From Merluccius polli (Eukaryota; Chordata; Actinopteri; Gadiformes; Merlucciidae), in NCBI GenBank assembly GCA_030340625.1, contig JAOPHQ010005413.1, positions 227,001-291,000 on the forward strand: a DNA stretch of 64,000 bases. The letters are read 5' to 3'. The notes under the pieces were generated by a model. The model ran no database searches, was not told the origin of the DNA, and worked only from the letters and a program-made list of their open reading frames with translations. Both the position numbers and the translations under genes were made by a program. Below are positions 32,925-44,671 of this stretch, piece after piece (position 1 is the stretch's first letter; each line of letters opens with the position of its first letter).

Positions 32925-35900
32925 AACATATTTCACAAGGGCAGTTCAGCAAGGTATTTAACCGCTGGGTTCCCAAATGCCCAAGGTCCGCACACAGCCA
33001 TCACGCAGAGACGTGGACGTATAAAACCGGCTCAATGAGCTCTGCTAAAGGAAACCCATAATGGGAGACATATGGTACTGGCACTTTGCCAGAAATAACC
33101 ATTTCAAGTGTCTGGTGCAGCCCAACAAAATAATCATGGCTAAAAGGTTAAAAGAGAGGGAGCAGCAAAGGGAAGGCATGAGTTCAGCAAGGGGATCCCC
33201 ATAAGGGAGAGAAACAGACTTGAGTGAGCAGCTCAATCCACTACGAGGTCATATTGACTTTACTCAACACGGTTGGAAGTTGATTACACCCTCACTACGA
33301 GTATCTGGGGGAGGGAGGGAGTCGGGGACCAGAGCTGGTGGTCTACAACCACAGAGGGGACATACGGGTTCTCTGATGAGGGTGGTCACGGCCTCATTCT
33401 ATGAGGAAATCAAATACACACATAAACATACAGGGGGGGGCTGTAACATGGGCTTGAGGTCGATAATGCTGACTGCTGCTGCAGCTTTATATGGGCCACT
33501 TATACACGAGCGTGTGTATGTGTAGAGAGCTTCCTGTGGCTTGCAGTCGATATGGACTAATGGTGGAATGGCTGCCCCCGCCCCCCCCCCCCTTTTCTCT
33601 CTCCTCTGATCCTACCTCTCTCCCTCCCTTTCTCTCACTATCACACACACACTAAATGTGACGGCAGTGACTCAGGTTATTAGTGTTATTTCCCTCTCTT
33701 TAACAATCTGCTTAGTTTGCTGTGGAAAAAGGCCTTTTTTTGCAGAATCCGACAAATTAGCTAAACCTAACAACACATATTTTCAGGATAAAGACAATCT
33801 AATAGAGACATCAGCAGGGAAGATCTTGTTGGGCTGAAGGTTAGTGGATCGCCTTCTTACGGTCCACTGTGTTGTTGACATGGTGCAGACTATAGCGTTC
33901 AGTGGTGACAAGGTTCAGAATTCTGTTGTCTCACAAAAAAAGGTTTATTTTAACGTGGCTTTACGGGCATCCTGGCAAGAGCAGCATGCTGTTTATGTTG
34001 TGTACTTAAGACTGGACAAATGAGCTTGATGTAGCTTGATATAAACTTGTGGTTCATTGGCATCCAGCACCTCATAAAGCTCCAGCATCTTGTGTGAGCA
34101 GCACACTCCTCTTTACATGCAAATAAAACCACTGAGTTCATATATTTATTTATTTACTCTGATTTACTGTGATTACCAATCTCAATAAGGGACAGCCCTC
34201 ACTTTCTTAAAGGGGAACTGTCACACTCAGCTATTTTCTAATGAGTATTGCTGAAGTTTGACATACAGTGAAGACTTGTTTTTTGAACTTTCCACAGCCT
34301 GATAAAATGTAGTTTGGTTGACAAAACAGTGTAAACAATAAACATGAACAACATGAATGAACACAAAAGACCCTTTTCATTCAAAATTTGTTTGCTTATT
34401 TTAACCCGTAAGTATAACTTGACACAAAGTACATGTTATGGAGGAGATCATTGTTAGAGATAATCCACATACATTTACATTCCCTCCTCCAAGGTCATCA
34501 CATTTTAGAGCACCATGTCTGCAGCCAACCTCTATACGCATAAAACAACCTGTACTGTAGACAGAATGTGATTTGCTGAAGTCAAACACATCCGATTGGC
34601 TGAAGAGAATCTACCACAAAAATGCCCTTTGATTAAAAATTAAATCACCTGGCAAAAATGTACACACAAATGTATTAGAATTCACACACATGTAACTTGT
34701 TTTGTGATTCATTGTGGATAACTGAAAGGCACATTCAATAATGCTTCCTGAATTAATAAACAAAGGGCACAGTTGGGATTTATAAATCATCTGTATCTTG
34801 TGCACTCTATCTGTCATCTTTTTTATATTAATGCATTGATTTATTTACTCTCTCATGTTTAAATCTGTCTTGCTGCTACAAATAATCAATATTTAAACAT
34901 GTGTGCCTTTCTACAGATGTACTACTTCCAATGCCTTTAGGATGTATCTGTATGTACCATACATATCTCCATCAGTATACAAAAAATCTTTTTTTTTGTG
35001 TGCATACAGACACATCTCACAGTTACCAATTAATAATGTTAGATCAAACCCATTCAACTAATGAATCCAAATTACTTTTGCATCAGATGTTGGCAAGACA
35101 TAATAATGATATAATCGATATATATAATAAATATTGATTATTGGATTAAAATGTGTCTAGTGTAGGAATCTTGCACAAAATGGTTTGAAAGTAAGAACTG
35201 AGGATTAATGATTGGTTTAGATGCAATGGTGTATGGTAATGTGTGCCATAATAACCTCCACCATGTCCCAAGACTGTTGAGACATGGTGGACTGTTGGGA
35301 CTGTCACCACATGCACACTCACGCACACATACACACACACACACATTCCTTAATTCCAAGCACACACCTGTTCTGAAATAAATTATACATTTAATAAATT
35401 ATCCTACTTTTACTAGAAGGAACAATTAATATATGAGCAAAGAATATGCTGGAACAAGATTAGGGAGACATCTTCGCTGATGTCTCCTGCCTCGTCTTCT
35501 TCACGTACTTCACTCTCTCCTCCTACCCTAGTACCTTAAAAATGACTATCTCTTTCTCCATCTCTCCCTTTCAATCTCCAACTCTCCCCCTCTCTCTCTC
35601 TGTGTTCCATGAACACAAACCCACACCCCTTCGGGGGAAATTAATTGATGATTATCTGGCCTTGCTAAGGTGCTTTGTAGACTTTCCTTTTTTCTCTATG
35701 CCCTCTGCTTTCTGCCACTTACAGCTTCATTTTCACCCCCCAGCACACCCACCACATCCCCATCTCCTGTCTGCCGCCCGCACCTCTTCCCCACCCTTTC
35801 AACCCGCCAGCACCACCCTCTCCATCTCTCCTTTGCCACTCTTAGGTCTTATCAGTTTGCCAGTGCTCAAGCGTGTAACTCCATTTGGCCTCCCACAATA

Positions 35901-36538
35901 AAAGACAGAAAGAATAAAATGATTCCTTCATATGAACATCTACATTAATAGGAAGCTTTTGATGCTAGCGGCCAATAAAACAGCTAAGCAACACAGTGGG
36001 CTCGATTAAGAGAGATGGATGGGGGAAGAAAGAATGACTCATAAGAGAGGGAGTAAAGGTACAGAGAGGGTTAAGTGGGGAGTAGAAAGATGGAACCGAG
36101 AAAGAAGGATGAAATGATAGTAAAGTGGGCAAGGACTTTAAAATCCTAGAAAATGTGCCTAAATGCACACACACACACATACACACAAAAGTACCTTGGC
36201 CATAAACACAAAAAATATCATGCACACACACACACACACACACATACATAGATCCCAGTGTGTATACACACCATCTCAACTTGTACTGTAACAGTAATTA
36301 GCTTAGTGTCATGCATGTGTGTGTGTGTGTGTTTGTGATGTTTTGCGTTTGGCGAATGAAGCATAACTGACAACAATCTGTTACAGACAATGTGCTTTTC
36401 CAAGTTGTATGACTTTTATTCGATTATATTGAAATTAAAAAGACATATTTTTTAGTTTGTGAGAAAAGTGAGATTTTGTTCTGAATTATTTAAATTATTA
36501 AATTATTTGAATGATTAAAAAACTTGACTCAAACTCAG
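32925..36538. other. no gene seen; intron-like DNA
   Basis: Short low-complexity tracts: G run near 33431, C run near 33577, CA at 35325-35345, CA at 36168-36185 and 36222-36243. Pyrimidine-rich plus strand 35520-35850. No frame has exon-like boundaries or known motifs. Confidence 0.5.
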
Positions 36539-36643
36539 TAGACGATATATATATATATATATTATGGCATGCCGTTCAGGAAATTAAATCTTTGAATATA
36601 TTGAATGAAACTTTGAATATATTGAATGAAACTTTGAATATAT

Positions 36644-37155
36644 TGTCATGATCCTGATCTTTGTATTTGACTTTGTTTTCCCTGTGCCTGCAGGCAGAGC
36701 GCGAGCTGTGGAGGGGCTGAGCAACAGGGAGCGGGGCTCTCTCACTCACACACCTGACACTAGTTTATAATCAGCCCGGCTACTTAAGCAAGCTCCAAAC
36801 ACTCCTCAGTGCCAGACGATTCCTTTGTTCCCGCTACATGTCGCCTACGCTCCTGTTGCTCCCCTCCTCGCAAACTTAAGTATCTCCTTGTCCATCGCTT
36901 GCGTATTTTGATAGTTCTCGCTAGTTGAGTTTCTCCTAGTTGTTTTTCGTTGTACTTCGCATTTTTCCCTTTGAGGGTGACTTTGAGTTTTTTACTTTAA
37001 TTTGCTACTTTCCCTTTAGAGTCGGTTTTCAGTTTGTGCTTTTTCCCGTGAATGTTTTCCCTGCCGTGGATTTTCTGTTGCTACTTTGTCAAATAAACTT
37101 TGTTTTTATACGTCTCTGCATCTGGGCCATGGCTCTCCTTGAACCCCACATAACA
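36644..37155 (+). repeat. 5' LTR of the chromovirus-like element
   Basis: 512 bp from TGTCATG to CATAACA. AATAAA at 37092-37097. Followed directly by ATCTGGCTCAGAATGGACCC, the primer-binding and leader area. Confidence 0.92.
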
Positions 37156-37172
37156 GAATCATCTGGCTCAGA

Positions 37173-38677
37173 ATGGACCCAGCAGAGATGGAGAACATGA
37201 GACGAGCACTCAGTCGCCAAGCAGCCATGATCAACCAGCAGGAGTCATCACTGCTCCGAGTTATGGACCACATGCAGCAGCTGACAGCCAGTGTGGCTCA
37301 ATTGAACGATCAATTGTCAGCCATTAAGGACCAGGTCCTTCCACCTGCCGGCTCTCCCTCCCAGCCTCAGCCAGTTGGCCAACCACCCAGCTCCTTGCCT
37401 CACGTCCGAGAGCCGTTCCCACTCCAGCACGATACTCCGGGGATTTAGGTACATGTGCTCAGTTCCTTCATCAGTGTTCTTTAGTGTTTTCCCAACAACC
37501 TAGTACTTATGCTACATCTCAGTCAAAAGTCGCATTTGTAATGAGTTTGCTTTCCGGACAGGCAACAGCCTGGGCCTTAGCCATCTCCACCCAGCAGTCC
37601 GAATTAATGCATGATTTCCAGCAGTTCTCCCTAGAGATGAGGCGGGTTTTTGACCACCCCGTCAAAGGCAGACAGGGAGTAGGCAAATTGCTCGACCTAC
37701 ACCAGGGTAGTAGTTCAGTCTCCCAGTATGCAATTAATTTTTGTATTCTAGCCGCAGAGAGTGGGTGGGATGATTCAGCCGCTGGGGAGATTAAAGACAA
37801 ACTCGCTGTACGGGAAGAAAGGCCCTCACTTAACCACCTGATGGACCTAGCCAGTAGGCTAAATAACCGGCTAAGAGAGAGGCCTAGAGAACAGGAGGAG
37901 GCGACGACCATCCACCGGCTTCCAGAGCTCACCGCCAGAGGCCGCCCCAGCAACTCGCGTTCCTGCTCCACCCGTCCTGGACACCCACCGGACCCCAGCG
38001 GATGAACCGATGCAGCTGGGACGCACCTGACTCACCCCAGCAGAGACAGCGGCGGATGGAGGAAAGGCTCTGCCTTTACTGTGGTCAGGGGGGCCACTTC
38101 CTCAACTGATGTCCAGGACGGCCAAAAGGGGCAGGCTCACCAGCAGGCAGGAGGGCCCTGGTGAGTCGGATCTCCACGTCCTCCGCATCCTGGTTCCAGG
38201 TACTGTTCACGGTTCTGCACATTTGCTCCCTGTTCGAGTCCTGGTGGACTCAGGAGCCGATGACAATTTTATTGACTCTGACTTTAAGGCCAACAGCCTC
38301 CCTGTGTTCCAGATCTCCACTCAGAAGGAGATACACGCCGTGAACGGGAAACTTTTGAACATTGTCACTCACAAGACCGAACCCCTTAAACTAGTTCTGT
38401 CCAGTAACCACAATGAACACGTAGAGATCTACGTGATATCCTCACCTCTGACTCCAGTGAGTCTAGGCCTTCCGTGGCTCAAAAGACACAACCCCCATAT
38501 AGACTGGTCCATGGCCGCCATCCGGAAATGGAGCCTGTACTGCCATGCTCATTGCCTGCAATCTGCATTTCCCACACGACACTCCCTCATACACCCGAGA
38601 AGATTGACTTGTCCCAGATTCGTTACTCATGCCGTTCGGCCTAACAAATGCCCCAGCAGTGTTCCAGGCACTTGTTA
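37173..38677 (+). pseudogene. Gag and protease of the chromovirus-like element, broken
   Basis: Gag starts at 37173 (MDPAEMENMRRAL) and loses frame near 37445; the Gag core continues from about 37446 with SGQATAWALA and FDHPVKGRQG. The nucleocapsid knuckle CLYCGQGGHFLN (38071-38106) is followed by TGA where a residue before the last cysteine is expected. The protease frame has LVDSGADDNFID (catalytic D codon at 38247) and GLPWLKRHNPHIDW. At about 38560-38620 the frame jumps, by deletion, into the middle of RT. Confidence 0.88.
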
Positions 38678-39600
38678 ATGACGTCCTACGCGATCTGTTG
38701 AATCGCGCAGTACTTGTTTACTTGGACGATATTCTGATTTTGTTTTTTTGTTTTTTGTTTTTTTCCCCCCTGCAACCTCGAAGAACACATAAGCCATGTC
38801 AGGGATGTACTACAAAGACTGCTGGAAAACAAATTGTATGTCAAGGCAGAAAAATGAGTTCCATGTTACCTCTGTGGCATTCTTAGGCTATGTGGTGGAA
38901 GGGGGCCAACTCAGAGCTGACCCCTCCAAAGTGGAGGCGGTTAAGGAGTGGCCTGTCCCCACTACACATAGGCAGCTAGAACGATTTTTAGGCTTTGCTA
39001 ATTGCTACAGGTGGTTCATCCGCAATTAGAGCCGCATAGCGGCCCCCCTGTCTCAGCTCACTTCCAATAAGGTTAGTTTCACCTGGTCTGCACTTGCACA
39101 ATCTGCATTTGATAAACTCAAGAATATGTTTGTTCATGCTCCTGTTCTTGTCCACCCAGATCCCGAGCAGCAGTTTGTGGTCGAGGTTGATGCCTCGGAC
39201 TCCGGAGTCGGGGCCGTCCTCTCCCAGCGCCTGCCTGCGGACAACAAACTCCACCCCTGCGCCTTCTTCTCCCGTCACCTCACCCCAGCAGAACAGAATT
39301 ATGACGTGGGAAATCGGGAGTTGTTGGCGGTGGTGTGGGCTCTGCAGGAGTGGCAGCACTGGTTGGAGGGCGCTGCTCAGCCTTTCATCGTCTGGACCGA
39401 CCACAAGAACCTGTCTTACCTCCGCACCACACGCAGGTTGAACTCTCGCCAAGCCCTTGGGCCCTCTTCCTCGGCTGCTTCCAGTTCACCCTCACCTATC
39501 GCCCTGGCTCCCGCAACATTAAGCCGGACACCCTCTCCCGGCAGTTCGCCCTGGAGGGGGGGAGCCTTCCAACGAGACCATCCTCCACCCAGACTGTGTG
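38629..39600 (+). pseudogene. RT and RNase H remnant of the chromovirus-like element
   Basis: RT resumes at [18 protein letters not shown] and YLDDILI, so the fingers and first catalytic aspartate are deleted. A T-rich stretch (38740-38770) interrupts the frame after YLDDILI. RT connection reads [19 protein letters not shown] and [14 protein letters not shown] followed by a stop. RNase H (39126 onward) has [16 protein letters not shown] and WTDHKNL, then a frameshift to [20 protein letters not shown]. Confidence 0.88.
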
Positions 39601-40890
39601 TTGGGGGCGGTACAGTGGCAGGTAGAGCAGGAGGTACAGGAGGCCCAACGGGACCAGCCAGTGCCGGACGGGTGCCCACCCGGACGGTTGTTCGTGCCAC
39701 AGGCGGTGCGCTCCTCCGTGCTCATTTGGGGGCACATCCCGGGTCGCCTGCCACCCAGGGGTGCACCGTACCCTCACTCTGATTCAGCAACGCTTCTGGT
39801 GGCCCGCAATGGGCGGGGACGTCTGAGCTTTTGTCGCCGCGTGCCCAAATTGTGCACTTGTGGACTTTGTCACTGGGTTGCCCCCCTCCAAAGGGAACGA
39901 CACCATCCTGACGATAGTTGATCGATTCTCCAAGGCGGTTCATTTTGTTCCCCTCTCCAAGTTACCCACCGCCTTGGAGACCGCTAATCTCCTGATCCTG
40001 CATGTTTTCAGACTCCACGGCATTCCCCAGGACATCATCTCGGACCGGGGCCCCCAGTTCACATCACAAGTGTGGAAGGCGTTCTGCCGTGCTCTGGGGT
40101 CCACCACCAGTCTCACGTCCGGCTACCACCCCCAATCCAACGGGCAGATGGAGCGGGCCAATCAGGCCTTGGAGGCTTCCCTACACTGCGTGGCTTCGCG
40201 GCTTCCATCCTCCTGGGCCACTCACCGTCCCTGGGTCGTGTACGCCCATAACACCCTCATCAGCTCCGCCACTGGCCTGTCCCCCTTCATGGTGGACACC
40301 GGATACCAGCCTCCCCTGTTCCCCAGCCAAGAGTCCACCGCATCTGTTCCCTCTGTGCGTGCCCAGTTCCGTCGGGTCCGGCGAGTTTGGCGGGAGACCC
40401 GAGCAGCACTAGGGAGGACGGTGGAGCGCAACCGGATCCCGGCCCGAGTATAAGGTGGGCCAACAAGTGTGGCTTTCCTCCCGAGATCTCCCCCTACAGA
40501 CCGACTCACGGAAACAGGCCCCCAGGTATGTAGGCCCCTACCTGGTGGAGAAAATCATCAACCCCAGTGCCGTGCAGCCCTGCCTCAACATCCATCCAGT
40601 TTTCCACGTCTCCCTCCTCAAGCCCGTCACCGACAGCCCCCAGCGCCACCGCCACCTCCCCCTCGACTCATCGATGGACATCCAGCTTACACGGTTTCCC
40701 GCATCCTGGACGGCCGCAGGCGGGGCAGAGGATACCAATTTTTGGTCGACTGGGAGGGTTACGGCCCCGAGGAGCGCTCTTGGATCTTGCGCTCCCTCAT
40801 CCTCGACCCACAAATATTCCGGGATTTTTACACCAGGTACCCAGGTAAACCAGGTAGGACGCCAGGTGTGAGTGCGAGCAGGAGGGGCTG
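39601..40890 (+). pseudogene. Integrase and chromodomain remnant
   Basis: The zinc-binding region is scrambled by frameshifts and partly deleted (39600-39860). The core reads [31 protein letters not shown] and [15 protein letters not shown], so the D, D and E positions are present. After 40455 in another frame comes [18 protein letters not shown], then a chromodomain with [18 protein letters not shown] and [11 protein letters not shown]. The chromodomain marks this as a chromovirus, targeting histone-marked chromatin when active. Confidence 0.88.
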
Positions 40891-41322
40891 AGCAACAGGG
40901 AGTGGGGCTCTCTCACTCACACACCTGACACTAGTTTATAATCAGCCCAGCTACTTAAGCCAGCTCCAAACACTCCTCAGTGCCAGATGATTCCTTTGTT
41001 CCCGCTACATGTCTCCTACGCTCCTGTTGCTCTCCAGCTCCCCTCCTCGCAAACTTAAGTATCTCCTTGTCCGTCGCTTGCGTATTTTGATAGTTCTCGC
41101 TAGTTGTTTTTCGTTGTACTTTGCATGTTTCCCTTTGAGGGTTAGGGTTAGGGTTAGGGTTAGGGTTAGCTTTGTTCATTTGCTACTTTACCTTTAGTCG
41201 GTTTTCCGTTTGTGCTTTTTCCCGTGAACGTTTTCCCTGCCTTGGCTTTTCTGTTTGTCAAATAAACTTTGTTCTTATGTCTCTGCATCTGGGCCCTGGC
41301 TCTCCTTGAACCCCACATAACA
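40868..41322 (+). repeat. 3' LTR of the chromovirus-like element, 5'-truncated
   Basis: Matches the 5' LTR from about its base 55 onward (GAGGGGCTGAGCAACAGGGA) to CATAACA. AATAAA at 41261-41266. The first 55 bp or so, including TGTCATG, are missing. It carries a GGGTTA array absent from the 5' LTR. Confidence 0.9.
41139..41168 (+). repeat. interstitial telomere-type repeat (GGGTTA)5 in the 3' LTR
   Basis: Five exact GGGTTA units, the vertebrate telomere sequence, lie after CCCTTTGA. The 5' LTR has GGGTGACTTTGAG at the same place. It is internal, not a chromosome end. Confidence 0.97.
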
Positions 41323-41365
41323 TATATTGAGTGAACCTTTGAATATATTGAATGAAACTTTGAAT

Positions 41366-42180
41366 AAAACTTGACTGACGTCAGACTTCACGGCATTGCC
41401 TGCGGCCATCTTGTGTATGTGTGGATGCTGCAGCAAAAAGGGAATGACAATGAGTCAGTTCGCTGGGAATCTCGTAGCGGGAATATTAAACAGTGGGGAC
41501 ATCATTACACTGCGTGTAATGGCCCCTACACTGTGTGTAGGGGCCAAAATCCTCCCGATACCCCTGCCCAATACCATTCTTCTGACGAAGAAGTTTGCTC
41601 CCTTTTTAACCATGGCAGACCTACAACAGGCCAGGCAGCTGTTTATCAGGCCAACCTCAGCATGCCCCCACCACAGCTGTGTACAATCTCCACCTGTACA
41701 CACAAATATTTAGTTTACTATTGAACGTATTTGATGATCGGCGACACATCGGCTTTGGGCATGTTACTCACACAGCGGACTGTGGGCAGACAGAAATGCA
41801 TAATGAGACTATGCCAAAACTTTGAATATATGAAATTTGAATATTTTGAATATATGGAGTGAACTTTGAATATATTGAATGAAACTTTGAATATATGGAG
41901 TGAATCGGAGTTGGCCTGATAAACAGCTGCCTGGCCTGTTGTTGTAGGCCTGCCACGATTAAAAATGGAGCGAACTTCTTCCTCACAATGGGCGGCAGAG
42001 TATTGGGCAGGGGTATCGGGAGGATTTTGGCACGCATTCGCCAGTGTATTTATCATGTCCTCATTACTTAGTATCGCTGCAACGAGATTGCTGGTGGCCT
42101 GACTCATTGTCATTCACTTTTACACACTGTTACACAAGATGGCCGCAGGCACTGCCGTGAAGTCTGACGTCGGTCAAGTT
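41366..42180. repeat. long inverted repeat, two coding-like arms
   Basis: The left arm starts CTTGACTGACGTCAGACTTC and the right-arm complement CTTGACCGACGTCAGACTTC; both continue GCCTGCGGCCATCTTGTGTA. In each arm a frame starts MTMSQ (41444 plus; 42113 minus) and includes NLVA, NPPDTPAQY and GQAAVYQAN. The right arm keeps one frame through FNRGRPTTTGQAAVYQAN; the left needs frame changes. The protein is not recognised. Confidence 0.75.
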
Positions 42181-42350
42181 TCATTCAATATATTCAAAGT
42201 TTCATTCAATATATTCAAAGTTTCATTCCATATATTCAAGGTTTCATTCCATATATTCAAGGTTCATTCAATATATTCAAGGTTCATTCAATATATTCAA
42301 AGTTTAATTCCATATATTCAGGTTTCATTCAATATAGTCAAGGTTTCATT
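42175..42350 (-). repeat. about 20-bp tandem array (TTGAATATA type)
   Basis: Eight or more copies of TTTCATTCAATATATTCAAAG with small changes (ATTCCATATATTCAAGG). Same unit, opposite orientation, at 36589-36643, 41323-41365 and 41845-41905. Confidence 0.9.
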
Positions 42351-42365
42351 CCATATTACTACATT

Positions 42366-44136
42366 TAGAATTTTGATTTGTAAACTTTTTAAGGCACATG
42401 CATGTGCTAATAAACTGACTGTAGTCATTAGTTATGTTTATTTTGATGATATAGTAAAAAGTCAACACTAAGGCTTTTATTATTTATTTAGTTTTTCCTC
42501 ACACACACATACACACACCCACACCCTGTAGCAATGGCAGCCAGCCCCGAAGGTATCCCACAATAAGATAAAGAGCAAAAGACAGTGAGAAACGTTTGTC
42601 AGGCTTGTTTGAAACACAAACAACCCATCACATCAGAGAGCTAGAGGAGACACAGACAAGGGTCAAATACAAGATTTAAAGACCTCCCACCCACACACAC
42701 ACACACACAAGGGTGTACATCGCTAGTGTGTCTTTGTGATATTAAGACTTCATGATTCATAGATGAACCATTAAACAAGCCTAATGGATCATGGTGTGTG
42801 TGTGTATGTGTGTTTCTGTCTGTGTGTATGTGTGTCTGCATGTCCTTTCCCAAGGTTCAGATTTAATATCCTGATCACTGGGACCTTTTAAGAGACACAC
42901 GCACAAACCTTATCCTCCACTGAATCGTCAGCATCTTCACAAATACAAAGTAATACATGACAAAGATAACAATATCACTATGTTGTCATGTTGATAATGT
43001 GTGTATCTTTCTGTTTTGTTACAAAGAAAATCCCTATCTGTTTACAAACTCCTCATCTCTAAAGACTGACGTCTTTAAGGTCGTCAGTCTCACAGCAACC
43101 GTCTAACGGTAATACCAACACACACACACACACACACACATCCATGAGTGTGCACACCCGCACACACGCACTCGAACACACGCATACATGAGTGTGCACA
43201 CCCACACATATACACACACGCACTCAAACACACGCATACATGAGCGTGTACACCCGCACACATACACACACGCACCCGAACACACGCATACATGAGCATG
43301 CACACACGCACACGTGCACACAAACACACACACACACACGTAACCCCTTTTTCCCCAGTGTGCTAATAATCATACACGGGGGTCACACTAATAACAAACA
43401 GGATTCTAGGTTTCCAGCGGTTGATGGTGAATTTACTGGAGCTTCTGTTTGTCATTTAAGTTAAGAATTGTTAAGTTTTGCAATTGGAGATATTAGGGGT
43501 TGTATGTGACTTATAACCAACTAATGGGTAAAGAAGAATTAAGTTAATAACTAGCGCGGTGCCTCCACTGAAGAAATACTGTACCACTTTTCCTGGCGTA
43601 AAATGTAATTCCCCAGAAACTACATATAATAAGATGAGTCATAAATCTTAAACCTCTAGTAATGACAATTCAACACATCAGATTAAATGTAACAAATTGG
43701 TGACATTTATTCTTAATTGATGTATGCATAAACAAAATAAATATGTGAGTGTGTGTGTGGTATAGGTCAACTGTAGGCAAAATGTGTGTGAATATATGTT
43801 ATTGAATATGAAATCAAATCAAAAGAAACAACTTGTCACCTTGACTCAGTTTCAGGAGGCTAATATCACAATGAGTACCCAACAAAACATTATCAGCAAA
43901 CACAGTCCTAGAATAAGTTCAATTCCCAAACAAACAAATAACAAGCTTGCAATGAAAACGTTGGGGCCCGTTACGTTGGTGCACATAAAAAAATCAAAAG
44001 ATGCCTGGTGACGTCCAACCGACAAATGTACCGTTCACTCACGCGGTTACCATCCACAGGAGATGCAGCCGGTCTGAAAGGACATGCAGTTGAGAGAGCA
44101 GAAGATCCACGCAGGCTTCTCACGAGTGATGATGCA
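42366..44136. other. no gene seen; CA-rich microsatellite DNA
   Basis: CA-rich tracts at 42505-42530, 42690-42710 and a degenerate CA/minisatellite block 43118-43340 with CACACGCATACATGAG units. Frames there translate the repeat and are not genes. 43960-44136 is GC-richer, perhaps part of an older transposon into which the next element inserted. Confidence 0.45.
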
Positions 44137-44145
44137 GGCGACGAG

Positions 44146-44662
44146 TAGCCTAGAAATCTAGACACCCCCTAGCGGCAGCAAATTTATTTGGCAGCTAGGT
44201 AGGTCTAGCACGGCTCCGTCGGCTTTTTGGTGCTGGAAACACAAAGTATGTCAGACCAATCACAGCGTGAGGGGCGGAGTCGAAAGCCGGGCTACCATGA
44301 CGACAGAGTTGCGACGGTTCCGTGTTAGAGGTAAACAATGGCTGCTGCTGCTGGCGAACGGTTGTCTTTCGAGTCGGCTTTGGCCGCGACTCTTCAAGAC
44401 TTGAAGTTAACATTTTATTTGAGAAAAGAACAAAGAACGGCACTGAAGTCTTTCCTCGAAAAGAAATATGTATTCAGAGTTTTGATTAATTACGTAGTCA
44501 GAGCCGTCGCTGACTACGTCACCTTCTTCGTTGCTCTGGTTGTAGCGCTATCCTATTGCGTGCAGAGGGAACTTGAAAGACAACCGTTTATCCCGCCCAC
44601 ACTGCCAATGGAGCTGCGCCAGACCTTACATCTTTCTGATGTGAGTCTGGCTTGCCAGGCTA
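44146..44662 (+). mobile_element. Non-autonomous element B, uninterrupted relative of 9703-10979
   Basis: Ends TAGCCTAGAAATCTAGAC and, as complement, TAGCCTGGCAAGCCAGAC, flanked by the exact 9-bp duplication GGCGACGAG (44137-44145, 44663-44671). 517 bp, opposite orientation to element A. It supplies the empty site for the Harbinger-like insertion in A (single TAA). It includes a CG-rich leader with a CCAAT-like stretch and a gene-start fragment. Confidence 0.93.
44338..44484 (+). pseudogene. RecQ-like helicase 5'-exon fragment in element B
   Basis: ATG at 44338 opens MAAAAGERLSFESALAATLQ and continues with YLRKEQRTALKSFLEKK, then YVFRVL where RecQ-like proteins typically have DVFAVLPTG leading into Walker A. 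Past this point the frame diverges, reads out of the element and stops at 44715. Unlike copy A it has no early stop. It looks like a captured promoter plus first exon. Family identity is inferred from the pattern. Confidence 0.5.
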
Positions 44663-44671
44663 GGCGACGAG

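Larger units (their letters stand above)
36644..41322 (+). mobile_element. Chromovirus-like Ty3/gypsy retrotransposon, decayed
   Basis: LTRs with TG...CA ends (TGTCATG, CATAACA) are flanked by a 5-bp TATAT duplication (36639-36643, 41323-41327) inside the TTGAATATA array. Internal order is Gag, protease, RT, RNase H, integrase, chromodomain, the normal Ty3/gypsy order, unlike the element at the window start. Many frameshifts, stops and deletions; the 3' LTR has lost its first 55 bp or so and the polypurine tract. Non-functional. Confidence 0.93.
36548..42365. mobile_element. Inverted-repeat element with TTGAATATA array, interrupted by a chromovirus
   Basis: A non-autonomous element bounded by arrays of TTGAATATATTGAATGAAAC units (36589-36643 and 41323-41365 left, complement at 42175-42350 right) and containing two long inverted arms (about 41366-41690 and 41905-42180). 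The left array is split by an LTR retrotransposon at 36644-41322. Ends are approximate and no target duplication was found. Confidence 0.6.

Noticed and set aside
41139..41168. Telomeric repeat as evidence of a chromosome end or fusion site
   Set aside because: Only five units, inside an LTR with intact flanks; a local event explains it.
42175..42350. Regular repeats with spacers, CRISPR-like at first glance
   Set aside because: Eukaryotic locus, period about 20 bp without unique spacers, and the same unit flanks an inverted-repeat transposon.
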